Shown here: positions 38,781 through 48,029 of the stretch, one piece after another
Numbering within the stretch: the stretch's first letter is position 1
How the letters are laid out: each line of letters opens with the position of its first letter
Assembly: GCA_019314375.1 (NCBI GenBank)
Contig: JAFCZJ010000015.1
Span: 1 to 64,000 of the forward strand
Direction of reading: 5' to 3'
Length of the DNA: 64,000 nucleotides
Source: Deltaproteobacteria bacterium
GTDB taxonomy: Bacteria; Myxococcota; B64-G9
Program-made: the position numbers and the translations under genes
The notes under the pieces: generated by a model
What the model saw: only the letters and a program-made list of their open reading frames with translations
Told to the model about the DNA's origin: nothing
Databases searched by the model: none

Positions 38781-41700
38781 TCAAGGACAATGAACGCCCA
38801 GATCGCCAAAGGCATCTACGCCTGCACCGGTCCACTCCACCGAGGGATCGAAGACATCGTCGTGAATCGTATCACCAAGGATGACACCACAGTTACGGCG
38901 TAGGGTGTTGTTTTGGGTGCTATAAGCAGTACCATCACCCCAAACTTCATCAAGGCCCACCTGACCAAATACGTCGATGATCTCTCCGCCGCAGTAAAGC
39001 ACAACGGAATCATTACCGTTGAAATACACGTTACCTGTCGCATCACAGGAGGCGTCGGGAATATCACCGCCACCAGACACTGTGCCCGAGGTATTGCACA
39101 CGACGTAACTTGCACCAGGTGCCAAGGTCCCCGCCGCGAAAACAAAGGCGCCGCTTGGGTCGTCGATGGCGTTGCCATTGTTGTAATTCACCCATTCGCA
39201 ATTCGAAAGTTCGATGTCTGCGCTGGTCAAATTGGTGAACTCAATCGCCTTGTTGTTGCTCGTTCCCTCGACGTACTCGCTGATGATCAAAGAAGGCGTC
39301 GGGAAGGTAATGGTCAGCGTGAAGACTCCAAAAGAGTAACTATAATAACCTTCCGCCACCACAACGTATGTCCCGGCGGCCAAAGTTACCGACAAGCAAG
39401 AATCCCTGGTTCCGGTGCAGTCATCATTGGTTCCCTCTGCTACAAGACTGCCACATGCACCACTATACAAGCGAAGATAGGTGTCGAAGCCTGTGGCTTC
39501 CATGAGGATATCAACATCCGTCTCGGCGGTCAGCGTGAAGGTATAGTACGCATCGGCTGCCGATTGACCAATCGTATCGGTCATAACCGAAGTATCCCCC
39601 ATGATAACCTGCACTCCGCTGGGGGTGACCTCAACGGCACCGGCGCAGTCGTCATTGGCGGGCAGGGCGCACATGAACCCACTGCCCCCATCAGATTCGC
39701 AGCCATCGCTACAAACCGTAACGTCCCAGGCGGTGCCGACAGCGTTACAGATTTCCAAATTGCCGTCGGTGTTGCACTGGGTGGCATCCGCTGTGCAGAT
39801 GACCACTTCGGCCACAACGGTCAGACCATAGTAACCCGTGGAATACGCGCCAGTGAAGTCGGAGTAAAACCCACGAACCATGATAAAGTAGGTGCCCGCG
39901 GTCAAAGACTGTCCGGCGATCAGGCTGTAAAATCCGGCGCCGCCGTCGTCATTGGTCACGAGTTCGGCCTCAGAGGCATCGTAGAGGTACATCACCGTGT
40001 CTCCCACGCCACCCGGGATATCATAGGTCTCGGCGGTCACGATGGCGTCAGAAGCCAAAGTGAAGGTGTAGTAATCATAGTCCGCTTCCGGGAGATCGCC
40101 GTATCCGTCGAAGTCCAGCACGATCTCATTGGCGCCGGCGAAGTCGTTGTTCGGCTCGACTTCGGCGAAGTCCGGCGGCATGCACTGGTCTACGCCATCG
40201 ACATCGCCACAACCAAAGTCACAGGCCTCGGCCTCGTAGCCGTTTTCGAAGTCATTGCAGACCATGGCGTTGTCGCCGTCTTCGCAGTAGGAATTGCCGG
40301 GCACACAGGCACCTTCGACGAAGTAAGCGTAAAGCACGTAGTTGGTCTCGGCGCCCCATGGTGCCACAGCCGCGAAGTAGGTACCGGCGTCGACTTCAGA
40401 AGCAACAAAGGAGTAATAGCCATCATAGTCGTCATTGTAAGCCAATTCGGTGGTGCCGTCGGTGTCATACATCCACAGGACGGTATCGCCATTCGCATCG
40501 CCGGGGCCGGTCTCGAACATGAGCACGCCCTGGCCTGCCACGGTGTAAGAAAAATAATCGATACCGTCGGCTTCGGCCAGACCGATGATGGCGTCGCCTT
40601 CCATGACGTTGGCCGTGCTGAAGTCGTCGTTGGACTCGACTTCTTGCGGCACCTCATTGTAGGTGAAGTCAATGTCGAAGGTGTAAGTCGAGTCGCCCGC
40701 GTCCATGCCGCTTTCATATGCACGGAACAAGTAGGTACCGGCCGGGGCGATGCCCGCGACGATCTCGGCTTCTCCGTCACCCGCCTCGGCAAACATGTCC
40801 AACATCTGCACGTTTATGTCGTAAATTTCGAAATCCAGGTTCCAGGCCACGGTCGGGGCAAAGGAGCCGGTGATTTCGGCCGTCTGATCCACGGTGGCCG
40901 CAAACCAGAACACATCGCCGGCGGCTGCCACGGGGCCCGCGCCCGCGCGAGTGATGGTCGTGTTGGTGGAGTCCAAGGTACCCAGGTCTTCCACGGGCCA
41001 GGACGAAACAACCAGGTCGTAGGTGTAGTCGCTGGGTGCTTCATCCGCGGAATAGTCGAAGACTCGGATGAAGTAGCGAGCATCAACCTCGGCATAAATG
41101 TTGAACTCCCAGGGTGCCTCATTATAGGTGTCCACGAAGCGCAGGTAGTTGAAGTCCACGTCGTGCAGGGTGGCGATGAGATCGTCGACCATATCAACAC
41201 CCAGGTTCTCAAAAGCGATGTTGTACAGATTGCCGGCCACCACGTCGATCTGGTAGATGATTTCGCCTTCGGAAGAAACCAGATCCTCGTTGTGCACGGC
41301 TGTGGTGCTCACGTCCAACACTTCCACATTCGGGTTGGGTTGGGCGGTGAAGCCATAGTCTCCACCCAGGCCGGAGCGGTACCTATAGTCAGCGGTAAAC
41401 ATGAAGCCACCGTCGGCGGGCACGGGCATGGTGAATTTCAGACCTGCCGACAGTGAAGCGTCAAAGCAACCGTACCACTCGCATACCTCGCCCTCCAGTT
41501 CCTGCAGGAAGTCGCCGCTGGCGTTGAAGACCGGCATGATGCCATAGACGTCGGCGGACATCGCATCGATGGTGACGTCCCAGAGTTCGCCCGCCGTGCC
41601 GGTGTAGGTGACCTGATCGATGTCGAAAACCGAACCGGTTTGGGGGGTTCCCACCGTGCCCGCGATGGGGGCCGGGTTGGCAACCTGGGTGATGTTGACG

Positions 41701-42677
41701 AAGTAACCCATTTCAGGGCCGCCCACGGGGAAATCGCCGGTCAAGTTGCTGAAGTCGGTGACCGCAAGCAGGTACTCGCCGTCCATGGGAATGACAAAGT
41801 CACGTTCGCTTTCCGGGCTGTCCGGGGTCAGGCCGTAGCGCTGGTACCACCAGTTGCTCTCGTCCTCGCTGGCGCCGATGAGCAAAGTCGCAACATTAAA
41901 CACACCGTCGGCCCAGCCTTCGATGGTCAGGCGGGTGCCTTGCGTGGCCGAGAAATACCAGGTGTCGTAGTCGGCATCGTCATAACCGTCGCCGTCCAAG
42001 TCCGTGGGGCTGTCGATGATGCCTTCGAGCACCATGCTCGCGTCCATGGCGGGCAGGGTGAGCATGCCGGGCATGCCGCCCATCATGGCGTCGTTGTTCT
42101 CGGCGGGCTCCATCGAATCGGACTCGACCACGTCGATCCAGGGCAAGCAAACGCCGTTGCTCAAGACGGTGCCTTCGCCGCAGGCGTCCAGGCAGGTCTC
42201 GGTGGTCGTGTCCCAGAAGGTACCTGGGGCGCAAAGCGCTTCGCATTCACCGGTGGTCTCATTCAGATCATAACCGACCGGACAGGCAGGCAAAACCGCG
42301 CAGGCGGTGCCGTCCCAGTACTCACCCGTCGTGCAGATCGGTTCGCACTCACCGGTGGTGGCGTTGAACTGGGTGCCGTCTCCACAAGTCGGCACGTCGG
42401 CGCAGGCCGTCCCGGTCCAATAGGTGCCATCCGCACAGGCGGGCTCGCACTCGCCGGTGGTGGCATTCAAAACGGTGCCGGCCGCGCAGGCGGCCGCGCC
42501 CACGCATTCGGTTCCATTCCAGTATTCATTGTCGGCGCAGAAAGGCACGCACTGATCACCAATTTCCATCGTGCCGGGACCGCATTCATTTCCATCACCA
42601 CCACAGGCGCCGACCGCGGCACTCAGGGCGATGACCACGACAAACATCATCGACATCTTGAGCCATTTGCTTCTCAT
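38781..42677 (-). CDS. large lipoprotein, paralog of 34068-37010, with Cys-rich repeats, several PPC-type domains and C-terminal lamin-tail-like domain
   Basis: ALSAAVGACG lipobox; EVEPNNDFAGANEI..YYTFTL PPC-like; SLIISEYVEGTSNNKAIEFTNLTSADIELSNCEWV LTD-like. Confidence 0.8.
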   Translation of the reverse strand: MRSKWLKMSMMFVVVIALSAAVGACGGDGNECGPGTMEIGDQCVPFCADNEYWNGTECVGAAACAAGTVLNATTGECEPACADGTYWTGTACADVPTCGDGTQFNATTGECEPICTTGEYWDGTACAVLPACPVGYDLNETTGECEALCAPGTFWDTTTETCLDACGEGTVLSNGVCLPWIDVVESDSMEPAENNDAMMGGMPGMLTLPAMDASMVLEGIIDSPTDLDGDGYDDADYDTWYFSATQGTRLTIEGWADGVFNVATLLIGASEDESNWWYQRYGLTPDSPESERDFVIPMDGEYLLAVTDFSNLTGDFPVGGPEMGYFVNITQVANPAPIAGTVGTPQTGSVFDIDQVTYTGTAGELWDVTIDAMSADVYGIMPVFNASGDFLQELEGEVCEWYGCFDASLSAGLKFTMPVPADGGFMFTADYRYRSGLGGDYGFTAQPNPNVEVLDVSTTAVHNEDLVSSEGEIIYQIDVVAGNLYNIAFENLGVDMVDDLIATLHDVDFNYLRFVDTYNEAPWEFNIYAEVDARYFIRVFDYSADEAPSDYTYDLVVSSWPVEDLGTLDSTNTTITRAGAGPVAAAGDVFWFAATVDQTAEITGSFAPTVAWNLDFEIYDINVQMLDMFAEAGDGEAEIVAGIAPAGTYLFRAYESGMDAGDSTYTFDIDFTYNEVPQEVESNDDFSTANVMEGDAIIGLAEADGIDYFSYTVAGQGVLMFETGPGDANGDTVLWMYDTDGTTELAYNDDYDGYYSFVASEVDAGTYFAAVAPWGAETNYVLYAYFVEGACVPGNSYCEDGDNAMVCNDFENGYEAEACDFGCGDVDGVDQCMPPDFAEVEPNNDFAGANEIVLDFDGYGDLPEADYDYYTFTLASDAIVTAETYDIPGGVGDTVMYLYDASEAELVTNDDGGAGFYSLIAGQSLTAGTYFIMVRGFYSDFTGAYSTGYYGLTVVAEVVICTADATQCNTDGNLEICNAVGTAWDVTVCSDGCESDGGSGFMCALPANDDCAGAVEVTPSGVQVIMGDTSVMTDTIGQSAADAYYTFTLTAETDVDILMEATGFDTYLRLYSGACGSLVAEGTNDDCTGTRDSCLSVTLAAGTYVVVAEGYYSYSFGVFTLTITFPTPSLIISEYVEGTSNNKAIEFTNLTSADIELSNCEWVNYNNGNAIDDPSGAFVFAAGTLAPGASYVVCNTSGTVSGGGDIPDASCDATGNVYFNGNDSVVLYCGGEIIDVFGQVGLDEVWGDGTAYSTQNNTLRRNCGVILGDTIHDDVFDPSVEWTGAGVDAFGDLGVHCP

Positions 42678-42832
42678 TTTTTTCCTCCTAAGGGTTTACA
42701 AAAAATTTGGGAACGCCTGAATCAGCTATGGATGCTCGTATCCGAAGATGTGCCAAAAGCTCGCACATCACCCCTATTCTGTCAACCTCAAAGCATCTCC
42801 AGTAAACTCAAGGAAATACACCCTCTTCGGGG

Positions 42833-44311
42833 TCAGTTTGGCCTGCGCGCCACGGCCAACAACACCATGCCCTGACCCAGGATATCGGGCAGTCCAAAGT
42901 CCTCCAATCGCTGGGTTTTTAGGCCCGCCGATTTCAAAACACGAGACCAGTGCCGCTTCGGTCTTGCCGACAACCACAGCCCTTGCCGCATGGCGTTGCC
43001 GATCTGGACAAAAAAGCGCCAGCAAGAGGGATGGGCCGAAGTCAGAATCAAATGCCCACCAGGGCGCAGAAGGGAGGCCGCCCGAGTCAATGCGCTTTCT
43101 AAGTCCGTCACGTACTCGAGGACCGAGCACGCCAAGACCAAATCAAACCCAGGATCGACACCCAGGTCCTCCACCCCGCCAACTTGAACGGTGAGGCCCT
43201 CGAGATCGGCAGCCTTCGCCTTGCGCTCAAGCTGCGCCAGCATGGCCGGCGAAAGGTCGATCGCCAGAACCTTGTGGCCTTGCCGCAACAGGCTCAAAGC
43301 AAAGCGACCCGTGCCAGCGCCCCAGTCCAGAACCCGCGCCGCCGGAGCCAGCCCCAATCCTTCCACGGCATCCAAAACTCGCGCCTCTTCTGCTTGTCGA
43401 AGCCGACCCTGCCCGGAAGATTCCAGTTCTCTGTCGTAGCCTTGCGCCATGCCGTCGTAGAAACCCACGATCGGGTCACGCTTCGAATCCGAAGCCCAGG
43501 AGGCCGAAAACCCCAGAAACGCATCAGGAGAAGCCGTCGTGATTTTCCGCCCAGCCAGCCCATTCAGAAGCGCCTCCACCTCGGACAACCAGCTTTGCAG
43601 CGAGGCCCTGGGGGGGACGCAATCATGCAGAGCCAAAATCTGCCCCGGACGCACCTTGCGCAGCAAGCGCTCTGCCAGACCGTTCAGGCGTCGATTACCC
43701 CAGTCCAGGGCCCGACAAGAAGCCACCATGCACACCATGCCCCGACGCAACAAAACCGGCCAAAGCCGCGGCCCCACCACCCAGGCCGGTGGACGAAACA
43801 AACGAGGCGCAAAGCCCTGGGCTTCGAGTACTTCTTGCGTTTTGTCGATGGAAACGGCGAGGCTTTGCGGACTGCGAAACATCAGCCAGGGATCATGATC
43901 CCAACTGTGGTTGCCCAAAGCGTGACCTGCATCCACCATCGCCCGAATCAGCGCCGGGTACGCTTGAGCCTTTTTCCCCACCACAAAAAACAAGGCCTTG
44001 GCCTGGTGTTCTTCTAAAAGACGCAGCAAAGCCGGGGTGCTTTCGGGATCCGGCCCATCATCAAAACTCAACAACACCCCGCGCTCGACATTTCCCTTGG
44101 ATATGACGGGCGAAAACAAACGCCACCGAGGAAAAAAGGGGGCCACGCCGAGCACAAGCAACAAACAAAACAGCGGCATCAAAGACCACAGAGGATCGAC
44201 AAAAGCCAAACCGAAGGCGACCTGAAAACAAGCCAAACCAATGAAGTGAATGGGGGCCAGGGGGAAAATCCGGGCCGAGCCTCCCCATTCTATCGGGCCA
44301 ACAGTTCCCAC
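42833..44311 (-). CDS. membrane NodB-type polysaccharide deacetylase fused to SAM methyltransferase
   Basis: LLSFDDGPDPESTPALLRLL, ALGNHSWDHD; ARVLDWGAGTGRFALSLL; start uncertain (GTG at 44311 proposed because the ORF-track start overlaps the upstream gene by about 178 nt). Confidence 0.75.
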   Translation of the reverse strand: MGTVGPIEWGGSARIFPLAPIHFIGLACFQVAFGLAFVDPLWSLMPLFCLLLVLGVAPFFPRWRLFSPVISKGNVERGVLLSFDDGPDPESTPALLRLLEEHQAKALFFVVGKKAQAYPALIRAMVDAGHALGNHSWDHDPWLMFRSPQSLAVSIDKTQEVLEAQGFAPRLFRPPAWVVGPRLWPVLLRRGMVCMVASCRALDWGNRRLNGLAERLLRKVRPGQILALHDCVPPRASLQSWLSEVEALLNGLAGRKITTASPDAFLGFSASWASDSKRDPIVGFYDGMAQGYDRELESSGQGRLRQAEEARVLDAVEGLGLAPAARVLDWGAGTGRFALSLLRQGHKVLAIDLSPAMLAQLERKAKAADLEGLTVQVGGVEDLGVDPGFDLVLACSVLEYVTDLESALTRAASLLRPGGHLILTSAHPSCWRFFVQIGNAMRQGLWLSARPKRHWSRVLKSAGLKTQRLEDFGLPDILGQGMVLLAVARRPN

Positions 44312-45639
44312 AAGGGGCCAACCCTTCCCCGGGAGTGAAGCCGCTTGATGAGCCTGGCCGCCTGCGGTCCACCCGATCCCAAAACCCAGTTGGGCCGGCC
44401 CGCGGCCGCCTCGGCCACCCTGGACATGACGGCATCCGGCTCCATGCCGGGCGCGCGGAAAAACCATGGCTTGATAAGGTTGTCGCCGGCGTCTATCAAG
44501 CCCTCGGCAAGCGCTTGGTCAAACAAGCGGGTATGGGGATAGACCCGCACCCCGCAAAAATAGATCAACACCGCGCCATCCAGATGCTCGGCCCGCGCCA
44601 GGGCTTGTTCCATGCTGGCTTCTGTTTCGCCCGGTCCCCCGAGCACCAAATAATGCGCCACATGCAGGCCCGCCGCCTTGGCTGCCTTGTGGGCGGCCAA
44701 AACGTCCTCATACGAAAAACGCTTGCCGTAGGATTTCATGGTCACATCGGCCAGGGCATCGGTGCCGAATTCGACATGCGTACAACCCGCTGCCGCCAGG
44801 CGGGCGTATGTATCCGGCTTGGGACGTAAGGGCGCAAAAAATGCACCCCAAGGCAGGCGCAGGCCCGCCTCATGCATGGCTTCAGCCACCGCCAAACCAT
44901 GCTCTTCATCCACGTTAAAAACCGCATCCGCCAAAAAGAGGTATTTGGCCCCGGCCTCTTGCAAGGCCATCGCCCAGGTCGCCACCTGCTTCGCTTCGAT
45001 GGCACGCAAGCGGTGACCCTCAATCCGGGGATACGTGCAATAGCTACAGTTGAAGGGGCAGCCTCGCTGGGTTTGCAGATTAAACATGCCCCCATGCGGC
45101 AGGTACGGCGCAAGACTGATGTAACGGCCGGGCTTTGTGCGCCGTGGTTTGCCCTGCCAGGGCTCCGGCATACGAGCCGTTTCGCCGGGCATGACCACAC
45201 CGTCCAGACCTGCTATTTTCTCACCCCGCTTCATGGCGTGCAGCACGGACCCAAGGCGCTCGCCTTCCCCAACCAGACCCCAATCCGCGCCGGTGGCCTC
45301 AATCAAGGCTTCCGGGAAAATCGTAAATCCGCTTCCGCCCAAAACCACTTGAGCCGCCGAATGCTGTCGAACGCATCGCACCACTTCGCAAAGATCGGGA
45401 ATGAAGTCCTTGCTGTCACTGAAGTCCTGGTTGTCCACGTTGCGCACCGAGATGCCCACCAACTCAGGCTGGAACTCAGCCAAGCCCGCTATCAGGGTGT
45501 CGTTGTCTTCTTGTGCACAAAGATCCACCACCCGCAGTTCGTGTTCATCCTCCAGGTGGCCGGCCACATGGTCCAGGCCCAAGGGGTAGACCGGATAGGG
45601 TTCCGTGATGCGATTGGCCGCCACCAGCAATATTTTCAT
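44290..45639 (-). CDS. B12-binding-domain radical SAM protein
   Basis: QRGCPFNCSYCTYPR (CxxxCxxC); N-terminal Rossmann MKILLVAANRITEPYPVYPLGLDHVAGHL; VLGGSGFTIFPEA. Confidence 0.9.
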   Translation of the reverse strand: MKILLVAANRITEPYPVYPLGLDHVAGHLEDEHELRVVDLCAQEDNDTLIAGLAEFQPELVGISVRNVDNQDFSDSKDFIPDLCEVVRCVRQHSAAQVVLGGSGFTIFPEALIEATGADWGLVGEGERLGSVLHAMKRGEKIAGLDGVVMPGETARMPEPWQGKPRRTKPGRYISLAPYLPHGGMFNLQTQRGCPFNCSYCTYPRIEGHRLRAIEAKQVATWAMALQEAGAKYLFLADAVFNVDEEHGLAVAEAMHEAGLRLPWGAFFAPLRPKPDTYARLAAAGCTHVEFGTDALADVTMKSYGKRFSYEDVLAAHKAAKAAGLHVAHYLVLGGPGETEASMEQALARAEHLDGAVLIYFCGVRVYPHTRLFDQALAEGLIDAGDNLIKPWFFRAPGMEPDAVMSRVAEAAAGRPNWVLGSGGPQAARLIKRLHSRGRVGPLWELLAR

Positions 45640-48029
45640 CAAACCCTCTCTTCGTCGCACAGGCCTTCGATGGCCACCGCGGCCACATGGGCACCCAGGG
45701 TCAAGTGTAGAACACCTCGCCCCTCCAGCGCCACGGGCCCCGCCGAACTGGGACTTTGGTCCATGCCCAGACAAGCCACCGCCAGGGCGCATGCAGCAGC
45801 CGAGGCCGATCCAAACTCGCCCAAGCACTTCCGTGTCTCAAATCGCGGCAGGTCGTCGGCCAAGACCGCAAGCTGTTGCTGCGCCAGGCCTCGTTCCGCC
45901 GCGGGAATGTTCAGCCACAGGGCGCCAAACCGAGACCAGGGCAGGGCGGAGAACAAAGCCTCCCAGGCCTCGCCCTCCACCAGGCCCAGCAGTTCGATGG
46001 ATGCCCTGGCACCCTCCATTTCGGGCTGTAGGATCATCCCGCCACCGCCATCGGCCAAGGCACCCTCTCGCTCGGCCACGGATGCGTCCAGCCTGGACGA
46101 CAGGATTTCATGTCCTTCGTCAAAGCCCATTAGCCAGGCCCGCGTTTCGCCCACATCGGGCATCAACAGACCGGCTGCATACAGGGCCTGCTCGAAAGAC
46201 ACATCTCCTCCGGTCATGGTCACGTTGGCACCCCGCGCACCGGCGCGAAGGGCCAACATCCCGGCTGGCGCGTTGTGCACCGAGCCCACGAAATCCGTGG
46301 GGCTGGACAGGCGCTCCGGGTTATCGAACAAGCGCTTGAGAAAATCATGGGTCTCGCCCTGGGCACCCCAGGCCGTGCCCACGAATATCTGCCCCGGCCC
46401 GAGCTCACCATCGACCGCGGTCAAGCGCTGACCCAGCCCCATGGCCAGTCGGCCGATGCGCTTGACGCGGCGCAGGGCTCGCTTCGGCATGCCCTCAAGC
46501 AGGGCTTCGCCAACATAGCAACCGGCGCAGTCTTCGCCGGCCAGCATCCGTCGAAGACTTTCTTCTTCAAAACCCGCCCCGGTTAAAGCAGTGGCATGCC
46601 TCACAAACAGTCGAGGCAAGCCCGCTTTGCGCTCTGGGGGAGTCCCGAGGGGTGTATCCATCTTGCCCCAGATCAAAGAGGCGTTGTTGCCGCCAAAACC
46701 GAAGGAGTTGCTCATCACCTGCGAGAGGTCCATGGTCTTTGACGCCAGGAGGGGGGCCAGTCCCAGCGCGGGATCCACTGTAATGAGCCCCGCGTTGGCC
46801 GGTGCCTGTTGTCGCAGCAAGGCGTCAATGGCGATCACCGACTCCAAGGCCCCGGCAGCGGCCAAAGGATGCCCGGTCACCCCCTTGGTCGAAGAGACCG
46901 CCGGTGGATGTTGGGCGAACATCCGCAGAAAGGCCCGCGCTTCGGCCCGATCGTTGTCCGGCGTGCCCGTACCGTGCATGTTTACGTAGTCCACCTGTTC
47001 GGGCCGCAATCCCGCGTCATCAAGCGCCGCCTGCATGGCACTCAGGGCACCGTCCCCCTCCGGATGCGGCGCGGTGGCATGGTAGGCGTCGCAGGACAAG
47101 CCGGCGCCCGCCAACTTGGCCAGGGTCCTCGATGGAATCTCAGCCCCGGCATCCATCGCCTCCAAAAAGAGCATGGCTCCGGCTTCGGATACGGTCATGC
47201 CTGCCCTGTTTTCGTCCAAGGGCCTTGCTCCCTCGGCATCCACCAATTGGAGCATGTCAAAACCAAAATGCGTCATCCGACAAAGGCCGTCCGCGCCACC
47301 GGCCAAAACCTGGTTTGCCAGGCCTCGACGCAGCATTTCCAGAGCCAGCTTGATGGCCACGGCCGCCGAAGAACAAGCGGTGGATACGGTCAACACGGGC
47401 CCCTGGCAACGACTCGCTCGCGCGAGGGTCCAGGCAACCCCGCCGGTCGCGTGATCATTCAGCAGACCCGGATCAGAGATCAAGGCTTCTTCGTTTCGGG
47501 GCATGCCGCCCGTGCTCACACCGAGCACAATGGCGTCAGGCGGGACCTCCGCATGCTGCAGGGCTTGCCGCGCCGCGCTCAGGGCCAGTGCGTGGGTTCG
47601 AGACAATTCGTCTGCTTGCAGCCAAGCAGAGTAGCCCAGGGGTTTGGACCCACGCTTTCCAGCGGCGAACTGTGGCAATCTAGAAAAACAACCCCGGCCT
47701 TCGGCAAGTGCCTGACGCAAGGACGCGAGGTCCGGTCCGGTCGGACCGGCCACCCCCAGCCCGGTGACATAAACCGCCCGGGGCACCGACTCGATATACT
47801 CGGCCAGGCTGGCGAGAGACATCATGACCTTTTGACCGAGCTCTTTGTTGTCGATTTTGACGCCGTATTCCTGCTCGATCATGACCACAAGCTCAAGCAC
47901 GTCGATTGAGTCCAATCCCAGGCCCTCGCCGAACAGGGATTCATCGTCTTTGATTTGTTCCGGATCCACATCGGGCAGATCCAAAGTCTCGACCAGCTTG
48001 TGTTTGAGTTCCTGAATCAGGTCGCTCAT
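45639..48029 (-). CDS. ACP - beta-ketoacyl synthase - degenerate KS/chain-length-factor-like trifunctional fusion
   Basis: GEGLGLDSIDVLELVVMIEQEYGV (ACP); TVSTACSSAAVAIK, NMHGTGTPDND, SSTKGVTGHPLAAAGA (KS); second half with SVHNAPAGMLAL and GGDVSFEQAL resembling Ketoacyl-synt_2/CLF without a KS Cys nucleophile motif. Confidence 0.88.
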   Translation of the reverse strand: MSDLIQELKHKLVETLDLPDVDPEQIKDDESLFGEGLGLDSIDVLELVVMIEQEYGVKIDNKELGQKVMMSLASLAEYIESVPRAVYVTGLGVAGPTGPDLASLRQALAEGRGCFSRLPQFAAGKRGSKPLGYSAWLQADELSRTHALALSAARQALQHAEVPPDAIVLGVSTGGMPRNEEALISDPGLLNDHATGGVAWTLARASRCQGPVLTVSTACSSAAVAIKLALEMLRRGLANQVLAGGADGLCRMTHFGFDMLQLVDAEGARPLDENRAGMTVSEAGAMLFLEAMDAGAEIPSRTLAKLAGAGLSCDAYHATAPHPEGDGALSAMQAALDDAGLRPEQVDYVNMHGTGTPDNDRAEARAFLRMFAQHPPAVSSTKGVTGHPLAAAGALESVIAIDALLRQQAPANAGLITVDPALGLAPLLASKTMDLSQVMSNSFGFGGNNASLIWGKMDTPLGTPPERKAGLPRLFVRHATALTGAGFEEESLRRMLAGEDCAGCYVGEALLEGMPKRALRRVKRIGRLAMGLGQRLTAVDGELGPGQIFVGTAWGAQGETHDFLKRLFDNPERLSSPTDFVGSVHNAPAGMLALRAGARGANVTMTGGDVSFEQALYAAGLLMPDVGETRAWLMGFDEGHEILSSRLDASVAEREGALADGGGGMILQPEMEGARASIELLGLVEGEAWEALFSALPWSRFGALWLNIPAAERGLAQQQLAVLADDLPRFETRKCLGEFGSASAAACALAVACLGMDQSPSSAGPVALEGRGVLHLTLGAHVAAVAIEGLCDEERV

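Noticed and set aside
38913-41456. 847-aa plus-strand ORF opposite the 1298-aa lipoprotein
   Set aside because: Antisense shadow of a low-complexity, GC-rich gene; the minus-strand product has signal peptide, lipobox and PPC domains, the plus-strand translation has no recognisable domain.
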